The notes beneath the pieces are model-generated. The model was not told the DNA's origin and did not search any database. It was given only the letters and a program-made list of their open reading frames with translations. Of a stretch of DNA of 64,000 bases, positions 1 through 13,133 are shown piece after piece. The position numbers were made by a program, and so were the translations under genes. This DNA is from Acanthacorydalis orientalis (Eukaryota > Arthropoda > Insecta > Megaloptera > Corydalidae). The DNA is taken from the NCBI GenBank assembly GCA_034766995.1, contig CM068321.1, positions 17,932,526 to 17,996,525 of the forward strand, given 5' to 3'. Each line of letters opens with the position of its first letter. Position 1 is the stretch's first letter.

Positions 1-476
1 GGAAGACTAACTCCTAACTTTTGTGCAAGCTCTTGAATTATTGTGCGTGGTTCTGATTCAACTATCACCTTCAGTTGGTCGTTATGAGCTGAAGAAGACG
101 TTCGCGATTTTCTTCATCTTCAAGACTGTCGACCCCAGCATGATTTTTTTTGGAACTACCATTATACTGTACGTTTATTAACAGTACCCATACCAAAAGA
201 ATCATTTAATTTACGAGCAGTTTCTGTTGCTTTACCATCCGTTCTGAACTCATACAAAAAAAATACTCGTATTTGCTTCTTTTCTATATTTAATTCAATA
301 ACCCAATTTGAAGCAAAATTAATAATAAAACCAAAGTCGATGTTATCAAAATACAGGTCGAAAAATACATTTTAAAGTGATATTTTCATAAATAAGATGA
401 AATGCCACTTTCATTGAAAAAAATTATGGTCAGAATTCAGAAAACAAAAATCGCAATTATTTTCCTACCAAACTAA
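1..476 (-). mobile_element. Internally deleted mariner, copy 1 (cut by window edge)
   Basis: Read on the minus strand, this is the 5' half of a mariner element: terminal repeat at 476 downwards (TTAGTTTGGTAGGAAAATAA), untranslated leader, then the transposase N-terminal helix-turn-helix region. The inserted TA is visible at 477-478. It aligns closely with the complete copies at 3936-4487, 23879-24448 and 59886-60432. The far end, which would hold the deletion junction and second terminal repeat, lies left of the window. The reading frame is damaged. It is a non-autonomous relic. Confidence 0.85.
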
Positions 477-875
477 TAGATATATCGCTTTACCAGGTTT
501 CAAACGTAATGAAATATGGAAACGAATATTATTTGCATTTTTTTTGATGTACATATATGCAGAAGTAGTACCTTTATTTCAATTGCGTTAAACTTTATTA
601 ATGTTACATCGAAAATTGATCATTGGAGCACTCAAGTATTACAATGTGAAGAATTGAATACTTAAATCAGATAATGTTCATTAGATTAATCTATTATTTC
701 AGACATTTTAATAGCAATTTATACCACTTGAAGTATTTTCTTAATCGTTTATAAATTAATATATTTGTATTTTTTATCAAATGAAAAATTATCTTCAGTC
801 GATACGTTGTATGTACGATTTCTGTTTTAAAGTAGAATAAAATATTTTAGGATTTAGAAATCAAAAGTTACCCAC

Positions 876-878
<3 letters not shown>

Positions 879-941
<63 letters not shown>
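879..941. repeat. (TA)n microsatellite
   Basis: About 63 bp of uninterrupted TA. Confidence 0.97.
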
Positions 942-944
<3 letters not shown>

Positions 945-989
945 GATCGCAGGGTTATGCGTAATGTTGGAAAAAACGCAACGTACCGA

Positions 990-1290
990 AGAAGTTGCTT
1001 CTACTAGAAACCAAAGAAGTCGTGATTGTAGATAGCGTCGCCTATATTATTATTATTATTACCCCCTTCGCGTCGCGCGACGTCCGTCCCTTATATCACG
1101 ACGAAACCACTAAAAACTTGATGTGTTCATTATCCGCGGCGGTGAGATTCAAGTCCCCGCGTGTGTCGAAAAACTTGATGCCTTCATCAAGTGGAACGCG
1201 AGCCCGTTACGTTTCTATTGGTGTGTCGATATGTGTAATTCACGAAAATATATCTCACTGGTGAGGAGACGTAACGATTGTAGATTTATA
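990..1290. other. G+C-richer complex block with small hairpin
   Basis: This block stands out from its A+T-rich surroundings. It contains the palindrome CGTCGCGCGACG, a direct repeat AAAAACTTGATG (twice), and a perfect 8-bp stem with a CCTT loop at 1173-1192. An 89-codon open frame (995-1264) crosses it but resembles nothing I know and shows no splice or start context. It could be a conserved non-coding element, an exon fragment or an old repeat. Confidence 0.35.
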
Positions 1291-1715
1291 CCATTAATTA
1301 TTTTTTCCTGATATATTTACCTAGTTGTGCCATTGATATTTTCGATGATGCATATGTTTTCTCAAAAAGACATGCGTTCAATTCGTCAGAATCATTTTAT
1401 CATTAGTAATTTATTTTTTAAAATATTTAAATGTTTCTCGAACGTGCTATCAATCTGTTTGATTTTATATTAGTGGAAATTTAAATAAGTTTCATAAAAG
1501 TATCCGAAGTTTCTTAGAATTTGAACAATTTATTTTCAATATTTTTTTGATATCTGTACAATTTATTTACTAACAAGTTTGTATGCTATGTACTTTCTGA
1601 AAGCGATAATCTTTAATTCCAATTAAAGTTTATAATTAAAACATATTTCCCTCAGAACTTACAGGTATTTATTTTAAATTTTAAAGATGTTTCGAATTCA
1701 AGAGTTTTCTTAAGC

Positions 1716-1758
<43 letters not shown>
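1716..1758. repeat. (TA)n microsatellite
   Basis: TA tract with one TACA interruption. Confidence 0.95.
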
Positions 1759-1762
<4 letters not shown>

Positions 1763-2478
1763 TTATTAATTTTGTAAGTTTTGACTGTATAAATTATCTG
1801 CAAGTACATGCATAAGATCAATTAAACTATTGTCTAGTAAGTTTAACTTTTTCAATTTTTGAAGCACAGCTTACAGATTTACGATTTCACATTGAATAAA
1901 AACATATATGAGTATTTACAAATATTCTTTTAACCCATTAAGCGCCGTTAAAGTGTACACACAAAATTAATTTTGAAAAAAAATTCTCTGCTAAAAATAT
2001 TTTTTAAAACATTTTTATATATCAGTAAACATTTATTCAATAGCAATAGAACTACATTATTACTTTTTTCGATTTGTGCGAGAGTAAGAATATGCGGAAT
2101 AGAGGTAGACTTTGCAAGAGCCAGACTATATATATATATGTAAAAAGTGCAACTTTATTCTCCACCCGAAGTGTTTCAGCAATTATCACGACATTTTTTT
2201 CGGATTTTAATAAAATAAATGAGTTTAAAATTTAAAACAGACTAGTTTCTATTCACATTTGAAATATATATTTTTTTGATAATTCTAACATTAGTCGCCG
2301 CTGTCGCATATACAAAACATCTCACTGTGGAAAATCAAAATTTAATTTTTTTTCTTTCTAACGCCAAATTAATTACAAGGAACCTAGAATCAAACCATGT
2401 TAAGCGTTTTCGAAAATTCGTACGATTTTGAGTAGTGGCGTTTAATTAGTTAAAATACAGTTTGATATTTTATTTTTT

Positions 2479-2481
<3 letters not shown>

Positions 2482-2538
<57 letters not shown>
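2482..2538. repeat. (TA)n microsatellite
   Basis: About 57 bp of uninterrupted TA. Confidence 0.97.
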
Positions 2539-2543
<5 letters not shown>

Positions 2544-3387
2544 GAAACTTGACAATTAATTTTCAACTGAAAATTAGTTCATACAAAACTATATTAATTC
2601 AGAATATTGGAAAATTATAAATAAAAAATTAAGTTAAAGTTAAATAACACATAAAAATAGTTTATTTTTAGGTTTATTAGTATGTGATTAAATGAATATG
2701 AACAAGTAAGTTATAAACTAAAAATTTCCGGGTATTTATAATGAAGATTTGTGCATATATGTTTTTTTACATTTTTGGGTTTTTGTCCGATATTGGCTAA
2801 TCTTCTCTGTATTCTTATTGTGTGTTGTCGAGCCGTGGGATTCAATCCTTTTTATCCAGACTTTAACATGTATTATTAGCAATCTTGCTGTTGATGTATC
2901 ATATCTTGACTCTTATCGCTAGGAAAATTTTCTAATATCCTAGTTCACCTTGCTATGTGATACAAGAATGTATGGTGTTCGTAATAGCTTCTATATAAAT
3001 TATAACCAAAAAAATTAAATGGACTAATTAACTCGTGTATTATGATTCTTGTGAATAGAGAACGACGACTAGTTCAACTGAAAAGAATTAAACATAAACT
3101 ATAAATGTATGTTGCGGCAACAAAAGATCTAAACCGAACGAACGGCAGCCGAAATTATTTTTGATGAGGTTGCATAACCACTATAAAACGATTACTATCT
3201 ATAACGTAGGAAAACCGAGTAGATGTCTTAATTTGATAAAACGTGACTTCATTAATCATCGTACGAAATCATTTTATTGCCGTTTGTGTAACCTTAAAAA
3301 TGTAAATATCCATTATAATATAAACATATATACACACACACAACCACTATACGTATTATACATTTTATATGGACATATATATTTTTT

Positions 3388-3389
<2 letters not shown>

Positions 3390-3437
<48 letters not shown>
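3390..3437. repeat. (TA)n microsatellite
   Basis: About 48 bp of TA. Confidence 0.97.
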
Positions 3438-3442
<5 letters not shown>

Positions 3443-3663
3443 TATAATTTATTTATTATAATGAAATTGTTCTAGATTAATTCAGATAAAACCGGAATGT
3501 TAAATTATCTAATCAGAAAATTATAATGGAATATTATTAAATAATAATTCTTAAAACAATTAAATTCAAATTAATTTTATGAGCATAGCAAACAAGACAT
3601 ACTGATTGTTGATTAAAATGGAATCTGGATAGTTTCTGAATTCAACAGATGCTTTTTGTTAAC

Positions 3664-3666
<3 letters not shown>

Positions 3667-3728
<62 letters not shown>
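3667..3728. repeat. (TA)n microsatellite
   Basis: About 62 bp of TA, some 200 bp left of mariner copy 2. Confidence 0.97.
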
Positions 3729-3729
<1 letters not shown>

Positions 3730-3922
3730 TGAAAAAATTCCTACTAAGGTGGTCAGATTTACATATATTCACAATAAGTTTCTAAATTTGATACAATTCA
3801 AGTTTAATAAATGAAAAGTTTGTATAGAAATAATATGATAGTTGAATGAGATTTTATGTAACTAAGGTTTTCTTTTTTAATTTTTTTGCACAGAAAAAAA
3901 TATTTATATGGATTTTTATATT

Positions 3923-4204
3923 TTATTTCAATATATTAGTTCTGTAGAAAAATAATTTCGATTTATGACCTTCAAATTCATATACATTTTTCCATTTGTG
4001 GTCCAGAACTGTTAGATGACGAACGCCTAACTTTTGTGCAAGCTCTCGAATTGTTTTACAAGATTTTGATTCAACTAACGCTTTCAGTTGGTCGTTAAGA
4101 ACTGAAGAAGGACATCCAAAACCTTCTTCATCTTCAAGGCTCTCATCCCTAGTAGAAATTTTTTGGAACCGCCATTGTACTGTACGTTCCTTAACAGTAC
4201 CCAC
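3923..4204 (-). pseudogene. Mariner transposase remnant: HTH domain fused to C-terminus
   Basis: A 93-codon open frame inside copy 2. It reads ERTVQWRFQK, then the acidic SLEDEEG motif, then a helix-turn-helix around ELAQKLGVRHLTVLDH; these are typical mariner N-terminal features. Directly after VLDH it jumps to KWKNVYEFEGHK, a mariner C-terminal end, and runs out through the terminal repeat. The three catalytic aspartates are absent. It might still bind mariner ends if translated, but nothing shows that it is expressed. Confidence 0.8.
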
Positions 4205-4487
4205 ACTAAAATCATCGTTTAATTTAAAAGCAATTTCTGCTGCTTTACCACCCGTTTTGAACTCATACTAACATTACTCTTCTTTGCTTCTTTTCTATCT
4301 TTAATACAGTAAGCCAATTTAAAACAAAATTAATAATAAAACCAAAGTTGATGTTATCAAAATACAGATCGAAAAATGCACTTTAAAATGATATTAACAT
4401 GAACACAATGAAATATCACATTCATTGAACAAAATTATGGTTATATTTCAGAAAACAAAAACTGCAATCATTTTCCTACCAACCTAA
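3936..4487 (-). mobile_element. Internally deleted mariner, copy 2
   Basis: A complete 552-bp non-autonomous mariner with TA on both sides (3934-3935 and 4488-4489). The right end, read on minus, starts TTAGGTTGGTAGGAAAATGA; the left end on plus is TTAGTTCTGTAGAAAAATAA, an imperfect inverted match. Between them lie the 5' leader, the transposase N-terminal DNA-binding region, and then an abrupt join to the last codons. An intact mariner is about 1.3 kb, so roughly 750 bp, including all catalytic residues, is missing. It could move only with transposase supplied by another copy. Confidence 0.9.
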
Positions 4488-4499
4488 TAGTTCTGGTAT

Positions 4500-4650
4500 T
4501 GTGGCTAAATTCACATTCACAAATGAATTTATACTCATTTCATAAACCATAAAAAGCTTTCATCAAAAATATTCAGTAATTGAATATTGATCATTTTTGT
4601 TTATTGTTTATATGTATTTCGATAATGATGACATTTTTTGAACGTTAAGG
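4500..4650 (-). repeat. Dispersed repeat A, copy 1
   Basis: Reverse-strand copy of the unclassified repeat A. It shares the ACTCATTTCATAAACCAT end and the central quasi-palindrome ATCAAAAATATTCA...TTGATCATTTTTG. It lies 12 bp right of mariner copy 2. Confidence 0.6.
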
Positions 4651-5183
4651 CACATAAGATTCTTTTTTATATAAATTTTTCAGAAAAAAAACCATTTTTT
4701 CCATATCCGCATTCAGTTTATAGCATTTTTCTTGTTAGATGATACACACAATTTAGTATAGAACTTTTTTTTGCACGATTAAACTTGCTAATGTTCTTTT
4801 TTTATTTAAAAGAATGTAAATGTATTTTTTGAATTTGGATTTTATTTTATATTTTAATCCTTTAATAATAGTATTTTTTCAATATTTATATTGTTAAGTA
4901 TATATTTTAGTAATCATTTACTTTGTGGTTTACTGTGATTTATATTGATAGCTTTTATTTTTATGTAAAAATATATATCATAATATTCCATTTCTATGTG
5001 AAATAATTTAAAATGTAAAAAATAATACTCATATCAAACATTTATATAGCTGTCATTGCTTTAAATATTCAGTTTATGCGATTTAAAATTGTCAATCAAC
5101 GTTATTGTATAATTTAGTTTAAATTTTGTGTTCTTTTTTGCCTGTGCAGATTTACACTTAATATTTCTAGCCGTTTTTTATTA

Positions 5184-5209
5184 GTATATATATATATATA
5201 TATATATTG

Positions 5210-5292
<83 letters not shown>

Positions 5293-5303
5293 TAGATAGA
5301 TAT

Positions 5304-5347
<44 letters not shown>
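5184..5347. repeat. Long compound (TA)n/(GATA)n microsatellite
   Basis: About 160 bp of TA with single-base interruptions and one GATAGATAGATA segment. It creates false Tyr-Ile open frames on the minus strand. Confidence 0.97.
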
Positions 5348-5348
<1 letters not shown>

Positions 5349-5738
5349 CTGAAGATATTTTAATCCGAATGCTTTTATCAGAAAGACAGTCTGTTTGCAT
5401 TTCTCAATCATAGTGTTTCGATTTAATATGACACAGTTCTTCATTCATCACTGTAACATAATCGCATAAGAATCATTCTGTCTTTTTCGTTCCTCATCGT
5501 CGAATTCTTGTAATTCGGTCTCATTAGTGTTAATTTGTAACCCATTTGCATTGATACTAATCGAGTTTGAGAATTAATTCTCGATTAGTTAGAGGAATTA
5601 ATTGTGAAATGTGTTTTCGTAAATTGGTCTTTATGTTGTCGAAAAAAATAATTATGACTTTTTCTAAAGATAATCGCGAGTTCACACTGTTTCCAAACTA
5701 ATTTGTACTATAGTTGATGTGTGGTCAAACTTTTTTTC

Positions 5739-5739
<1 letters not shown>

Positions 5740-5788
<49 letters not shown>
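5740..5788. repeat. (TA)n microsatellite
   Basis: About 49 bp of TA. Confidence 0.97.
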
Positions 5789-5791
<3 letters not shown>

Positions 5792-5827
5792 GATATAATT
5801 ACTTAATATATTATAATTTAATTAATT

Positions 5828-5830
<3 letters not shown>

Positions 5831-5862
<32 letters not shown>
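5831..5862. repeat. (TA)n microsatellite
   Basis: About 32 bp of TA, only 43 bp from the previous tract. Confidence 0.95.
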
Positions 5863-5867
<5 letters not shown>

Positions 5868-6612
5868 ATTAATTTATTTTTAATTTGGTTTTAAACCACT
5901 AACAACACTATCGAAATGACTACAAGCAAAAATCAAAAATGCCTGTAATCAAAATGATCAACTATCAGATGTTTTCCATTTTATTTTTTTTTGTGATTTC
6001 TGCGGTGACTGAAGAATTGATTCACGATTGTGAATTTAGCTATTGTATCGGAATTATATCGTGAATTATCATTCGTTTTATACAGGAAGAATTTAAATAG
6101 CTGCGGCAGAGATAAACTCTTACAGAAAATAGATTAACATTTTAAGCAACGCTCATAATTTTAGTAACTAAAGTAACTAAATAGTTTACTCATTACATAG
6201 TTATTAAAAAACACATATCCCCTGATTAATTTTATAATTTCTTGATATATTTTTTAAACAAACTTTATTAATATTCATTTGCGTAGAATCTATGTAATTA
6301 CAGGTTAAGAAATAGTTTTATATCATTTTGTCAATTTCGTGTCAAATAAATGTAATCCACTTCTAGTTATTTTAGACATTTAGAAAAGAATTAGAATAAG
6401 TTAAAAAATCTAAAGTAGGACGAGTTCAATAACAGATTTTAGTACAAATCAGTAAAATGGATTTATAAACGGTCCATATGAGGTAATTAATGTTCACAAA
6501 ATCACTATTTGTATTAATTAATTGTTTTTTGAATATTTTTATATTTTTTTTATTCATATTTTAATGAATTTAAACAAAAACTTTAACTACATGCACATAT
6601 ATACTACTCTCT

Positions 6613-6613
6613 A

Positions 6614-6682
<69 letters not shown>
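6613..6682. repeat. Compound (TC)n(TA)n microsatellite
   Basis: About 23 bp of TC followed directly by about 47 bp of TA. Confidence 0.97.
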
Positions 6683-6684
<2 letters not shown>

Positions 6685-7463
6685 GTCCTTATGTATGTAT
6701 CATTTATGTTTATAAAAACACAGTGATGAATGTGACATATAAAAAAAACCCGAATATTTTTTTCGAAACGGTAATCCGATGACAACCATCACTTGAACCC
6801 ATCCGCGAAATCATTTCAGTTTTTTTATCTGAATTCTTTTTTCGGGAGGAATCAAACACACAGTATATGCGTGTTTTTAACTATGAGCGCGGCGTCGCCG
6901 AATCGAAATATAAATTAGAATATCATTAATTCGGACGAGTTTATGAATAATGATCAGATAAGAACAACAATTATGAATAAAAACGTTGTGTTTAATGTGC
7001 TTCGTCATTAAATTTCTTAATTAAGAACTGAATACTGTTCGTACGTGTTCTCCTTTTTTTACTTAGACGAAAATGCCGCCATTTCTCTAGTCTGCACAGT
7101 TATCTATTACGATTTTGTACAAATGTGTCTGTACGCATAGCCATTCACAACGCACATTTATGTAACAGGCATATGTGTGTGTGTTCCTGTGTTAACATTG
7201 ACATTTTTTTTATTTTTTGTACTGTATTTTAAGCACTAAAATGATTTTTTTTTTGAGATTACACATTTATTTCAATAAATATGAATTATATGTGCTCAAC
7301 ATTTCAGTAGTCTAATTAAAATATACTGTTTTGTATTTGATGTTTGCCCTTCTAATTAGTTTTTATAAAACAAATTTCATTTTTAGTCTAATTGAACAAT
7401 TATTTTTGAATCTATGAATTATAGTAATTTAATTGTATAATTAACAATATTAAACATTACAAA

Positions 7464-7468
<5 letters not shown>

Positions 7469-7502
<34 letters not shown>
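7469..7502. repeat. (TA)n microsatellite
   Basis: About 34 bp of TA. Confidence 0.95.
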
Positions 7503-7505
<3 letters not shown>

Positions 7506-7636
7506 ATTAATTTTACCGTCTCGCTTGCACCTTTCGAATGTGTTCATTACGCACTAGTTATCAAGTAATTATTGACCACGTTCACAGAAACAATTCAAAA
7601 AGTATTTATCGTTTTCAGATATTGAACAAAGACCAC

Positions 7637-7666
7637 CGTATATGTCTTCGAACTCGGACATATACG
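7637..7666. repeat. Perfect 10-bp inverted repeat
   Basis: CGTATATGTC, a 10-nt spacer, then GACATATACG. It lies inside a more complex, less A+T-rich block (about 7510-7860). It could be a binding site for a dimeric factor or coincidence. Confidence 0.5.
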
Positions 7667-7916
7667 TTCGTCTCTCGATTTTCGAAACACTCGCGCTTTG
7701 ATTACTTTATTAGATTGCCATATATATTTTTAGCGATTCGAATGCTCGTATGTCTGTAGTGAGCGGCTTGCGCTGCGATTTTTACTCGATCTGTTTTCGT
7801 TTTAACGTCGAATCGTGGCTGGTTACATATGGCGTTACTTGAAAGTCATTAATTAGATTTCAAGTATTTATACTGAGATGTACAAACGTATAAACTAACG
7901 TCACTGTTACTATATA

Positions 7917-7920
<4 letters not shown>

Positions 7921-7960
<40 letters not shown>
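7921..7960. repeat. (TA)n microsatellite
   Basis: About 40 bp of TA. Confidence 0.97.
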
Positions 7961-7962
<2 letters not shown>

Positions 7963-9400
7963 ATTTAATTATTATTAGTTTTTATTTTAATATGCTAAAT
8001 TAGGTAATATAATGTAGAAAATTAAAAATAAAATACAAATTAATTAATAAAATATTTATTAAATTAACATTTGGACTTTGATTAATGACTTCTTTAACTA
8101 TTAGTATATACATATACGTATATTGAGATAATTAAAAAATACACTTCAGTTCAAATTTACTAAAAATGTCTAGATGTGTTTCTAAGAGAGTGGAATAATT
8201 TAGTTTTCACAAATAAAATATATTTGTGAAAATGGTCTGAAATCTGGAATTTTTTTAAAGTCTTTCCATTTCCATTTACATTTTATTGTGTTTTCTTCTT
8301 TAATTTTGGTAATAAATTTAAGTTAATTTAATATACGTATGCGTATGAGGAATCAACTTGTGTTAGACGACCGATATGAGGTTCCGATTTATTGCGCTTA
8401 GAACATTCCTCTCCAACTGTCTTATAACCTTTAAACCATCTGATATCTTCATTCCACTTCTAATTAATCATTGCTAAATCATGAGATCCGTCCCCAATAC
8501 TCAGTAATATTAAAACGTTAGACCCCTAGATGAAGTATATTTAATTAATAACTATATATATATACATATATATATATTATTATTATTAAGGAATAACTCA
8601 TAAACATGTGGACATATTTTTTAAATTTTATTTTTCCATATTCAGAATTTTGGCTTCAGAAATAATCATTTTTACTTATTTTTAATTTGTTTTTTTTTAA
8701 AAAAAAAACTTGGAGGTGTTGAACCTATTATATTTCCGGAATATTTTAATATTAATTGTCAAATATTTTCTTTTTCAAACATTCCAATATATATATTTTT
8801 CTTCAATTGATTTCATTTCTTATTTTATATCCATATTTTTTGATACATAATGCGGGCTATAACAACGTCTTATATTTCTTAAATATAAGATCTGGTTGCA
8901 TATTTTTTTTTCATTTAATGGTCTTAAAACTGGTAGAAATTCTATTTTCATATTGCATGCTATTTATTTCATCAGTACTGCAGTTTCACATGCAGTTTCA
9001 GTGATTTTTCAAATAAAAATTTGTTTAACATTATTAAATTCTTACAACTATAGTGTTTGGCACTTCAGTTAAATTTATTTTCTTAAATAAAAATATTTTC
9101 TAATTTAAATATTTAATTTATTATTAAACATTAGAAGAGAATAGATAAATCAGAGTTGAATTGATTATTAATCATATTGATAACGACTTATGGGTATTTC
9201 AATGGAAATTTTTAAGTACTAGGATGTAAAAAATAATCAAATTTAATTTAATAGTATTCTGTTTTGTATCCACTTCTCTATAGATAAATATAAATTATAT
9301 ATAGATATGTTATTGTCCCTTTTTGTATCAATTATTCATGATTGTTCTGCTTAAATCTTAGAGATCACTTACTAATTCATTTATGCTACTGTTTCAACTT

Positions 9401-9453
9401 TCATCTTCAGGTATATTTTAAAGTTTAAAAGCTCAAACTCTACCTGAAGATGA
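9401..9453. repeat. 13-bp perfect stem with 27-nt loop
   Basis: TCATCTTCAGGTA at 9401-9413 pairs with TACCTGAAGATGA at 9441-9453. The arm contains CTGAAGATGAT, which also marks one end of repeat A, so this may be two repeat A ends facing each other. A small structured RNA is a weaker alternative. Confidence 0.45.
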
Positions 9454-9908
9454 TAGAATTAAAACCACTTTTAAAAGTAACGAACTTATGCGTGGTATCT
9501 AGAATTTAATCAGAACTACAAAAATGTATATATTTGAAATTAAAAATTTTATATATATATATAATATGAAAAATATACTTTAAAAATTTTATGACATTAA
9601 ATTGAAGGTAAACGATCGATTGCTAATCAATACTTAATGAGCTTAAATCTGATTTTATGGTATCAGTGAATTTTTTAATCAACAATTGATGTTTGGTACT
9701 ATCAATAAATTCTGAAAATATTCTGAACAGAAGAGAAAACGAAAATTGTATAAAACATTATCACCTACTAAAGCAAACTATTTTTTTGGCTGTAAAATTA
9801 TGTAAACATGTATTTAAAATACGAGATCAACTGACATCTAGATGTATTTATATTTGCCTTTGTTTTTATCTCTTATTTTATTCTCTTTATTTATTTTTCT
9901 TTTAATTA

Positions 9909-9950
9909 ATATATATATATATATATATATACACGTGTATGTGTGTCTGT
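9909..9950. repeat. Compound (TA)n / TACACGTGTATGTGTG tract
   Basis: About 23 bp of TA followed by imperfect TG repeats. Confidence 0.85.
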
Positions 9951-10969
9951 AAATTTATTTTTCAATTTGAAGATTTTTTATAATATAGAAGAATTAGCTT
10001 TTTTCCATATAGTGCAAGTATTTTCTTAAGCATATTTTTTAAATACATTTTATGTCAGATGAACTGAAAGAGTAAAAATAAATATGAAAACTATTTTAAA
10101 GCATTTTTAACCAAAAATTTTTTGGAAAATTTGGTATAATAATTACACTTTCAGTAAGATTTGTTGAATGTATAATATGTAATTAAATATTTAGAATTTG
10201 AGAAGATATAAATATGAAAATACCAATTCTTAATTGTAAATTATTCGAAGAAAACTTCAATGTTGTGGATTAAGCATTTCTATTTGTTGGATCTTGACGC
10301 TAAAAATAAGATCCGGAGAAATTAATTTCAAACAGTAAAACAAGAGAATGATTTTTAATGTTATGTTTATCTTTAGAAAAAAAATGATAGGAAATGAATA
10401 TGCGTTTCTCATTCCTTTAAATAAATGTAATGAAGTTTTTTTATTTATGATGTATTTTAGTTAATTGATAAGGTATTGACATTTTTAAATTATAAATAAG
10501 ATAATTTTCATGATTGAAAAATTATCTTCAATGAATCAAATAGAAAAAAAAAACGCAAATAAGATTTCTAAATTCATCGATAAAACTCAATAACTAAAAT
10601 AAAATTTATTTCTCATACTATTTTTAAAAATGCCACGGATGTTTTTTGTAAAATTATGATTATAGTCAGTTTCATTCAAATGGAATGTGTGAAATGTAGG
10701 ATGCTTTCTTTAATGTTTGTAGCACATAAATCAGTTGAAACGATATTAATATTGTACTTTGATTTTAACTGATTTCCAAAAGAAATGTTTTTCATTAAAT
10801 CACTAAGAACGGCATGCCAATTTAGATAAAATATAAGTAAGGGTTAACATGCTAGAAAATAATGATGTTATTTCTGTTTACACGTGAATAACCGCAACTC
10901 TTTTGACACGAACCTTAACGTTTAAATCAAATACATCTGCCAGGCAATTAATTCAGATCTTTATATAAA

Positions 10970-10972
<3 letters not shown>

Positions 10973-11009
<37 letters not shown>
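10973..11009. repeat. (TA)n microsatellite
   Basis: About 37 bp of TA. Confidence 0.95.
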
Positions 11010-11011
<2 letters not shown>

Positions 11012-12247
11012 CGATTGTAAACATAAATAGCGTAAGTACGAATGTAAGAAAAAATCTATAAATAAAAATCTTAAATTGTAAAATATTATATACATTCATA
11101 TAATCTGACAATTAAAAGTAAATAATTACTTAATATCTTATCAGATAAAATGTATTTAATGTAGCACGATAAAAAACTGTAAATACTAATCGAATGTCTT
11201 CTTTAATTGAGCAACTTAAATGCATTGGTTTCTGTTATAATGAAATATTAATTAAAGTAAGTAGTTTATTAAACTCCAAATATTCTATTTTATAACTTTT
11301 CTGAGGAGATTACATTGCTATAAAAAATGTCATTATTCTATCTTGTTCTACTGTTTGAAATTACTTTCTCCAGATCTTATTTCAGTCACTATCATCACAG
11401 TTTGTATAGTTTCTCATTTATCTTTAAAGAATCTCATGAAAAAATAAGCAGAGAAATTTCATTTAATCTAGACAAAAATAATCTGTAATAAAATAATCTT
11501 TTTTAGTATATGAGTATATGAAGTATATGAAATATATTTCAAAATTGTTCAATCGTCATAACGTAAATTTATAAACTAATTGAAAAATATTTTTATACGT
11601 CATAAATAAAGAAAAACTTTATTTGCTCAACCTACATCATTTATAAAATATGGCCAGAATCGACAGATTTATTAAACACTTGCATGTTATATTGCAATCA
11701 TCGCGTTACGAGAATATCACCTATAAATATAAAAAAACTATTCGCAAGAAAAATCGATTAGAAAAACAAGTCATTGTTTAATAAAATGATCCAATAAAAC
11801 GAATAAAATACTCATAAATAATTATTGTTTTTTACTTTTATCAATGTTTAATAATCTTTATAATCGATAATAAAATTTATGAACACAACTATTAGTTGTT
11901 AATTATTAGGGATGTTATAGTTACAATAAATATGTATTCATAAATTTGTATTCATAAAAGTTAATCATTTCGAAGTGATTTCAAATCATGAATATTTAGG
12001 TTAACAGGTGAAATGCTTTAGGTAATTTTGTTAAGGGCACGAAACGTTAGTGCAACACTATTTAAATTGTTATTGTTTGTATAAAAACTTCCTCAGATTT
12101 CATAAACTTAAACTATAGAAATATTTTAAAAAGTATTGAACATTTTTTATGATATTTGTAGAAACGGTCATAGGTAAAATTCATTAAATTTGCCCATGTT
12201 TAATTAGCTATTGTGGAATTTGTCTGTAACTTATAACATACACACAC

Positions 12248-12252
<5 letters not shown>

Positions 12253-12307
<55 letters not shown>
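12253..12307. repeat. (TA)n microsatellite
   Basis: About 55 bp of TA, preceded by a short CACACACATGTG segment. Confidence 0.97.
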
Positions 12308-12309
<2 letters not shown>

Positions 12310-12838
12310 TACAATTCGTATTCGTATAAATTGTACAATTTTGATAAAATTACAGGTATTGTTGTATTAAGGAACGGGTGAAATATTGAGTTTGTGAATA
12401 AAATACTTATCAGAATTTAAACATGTTACATTTTCGAACGGCTCATTGCGACTGACCATATATCAATGATCGCAGAGAAGAGAAAAACGAGTAATACAAT
12501 GACACTTATTATCGTCTAAATTCACTTATCAAGCAAATTCTTCTTTAACAATCTTTAAGATAAAAATATTCGACAATCAACATTTGATTGTCGCTTAAGC
12601 ATACTTTAATACCGACACCATCTCACACACAATGATACTTACACTTATACAAAAACACGTGTGCATACACAGAATCTCACAGGGATATTGTTTTTGCTTT
12701 GGTTTAATTCTTTTTCTCTTTTAATTATTTTCTTTCTGAATTATTTTATGATTTTTGGCTGCTGCTAAATTATTTTATAACAATCAATTCTAGCGTTCTT
12801 CGAATTTGAAAATATGATAGAAGTTAAAATTAATTATA

Positions 12839-12839
12839 G

Positions 12840-12908
<69 letters not shown>
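12839..12908. repeat. (TA)n microsatellite
   Basis: About 70 bp of TA with one TG interruption. Confidence 0.97.
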
Positions 12909-12911
<3 letters not shown>

Positions 12912-13065
12912 AATAGTCAGTTGCTAATATTTCATGTCTATATGAAATTGTTGTTTTTAGTTTTCAGCTTCATAGCATTTTTGAAGCTTCTTGATAAAGT
13001 AAATATATGAAAGAAGTTAACAGACGATCAGAACTTAAAACAAATAATAAAACGTAACAGTATTT

Positions 13066-13069
<4 letters not shown>

Positions 13070-13133
<64 letters not shown>
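13070..13133. repeat. Compound (TA)n(TG)n microsatellite
   Basis: About 48 bp of TA running into about 16 bp of TG. Confidence 0.97.

Larger units (their letters stand above)
477..3935. other. Gene-free A+T-rich stretch
   Basis: No coding region is supported here. It holds (TA)n tracts and one more complex, G+C-richer block (990-1290). Most open frames are Tyr-Ile repeats read through the TA tracts. Confidence 0.6.

Noticed and set aside
995..1264. 89-codon open frame
   Set aside because: No recognisable domain, no start or splice context, and composition alone explains the open frame.
5167..5444. Open frames of Tyr-Ile repeats here and at most other TA tracts
   Set aside because: They are translations of (TA)n microsatellites, open on both strands, with no other protein feature.
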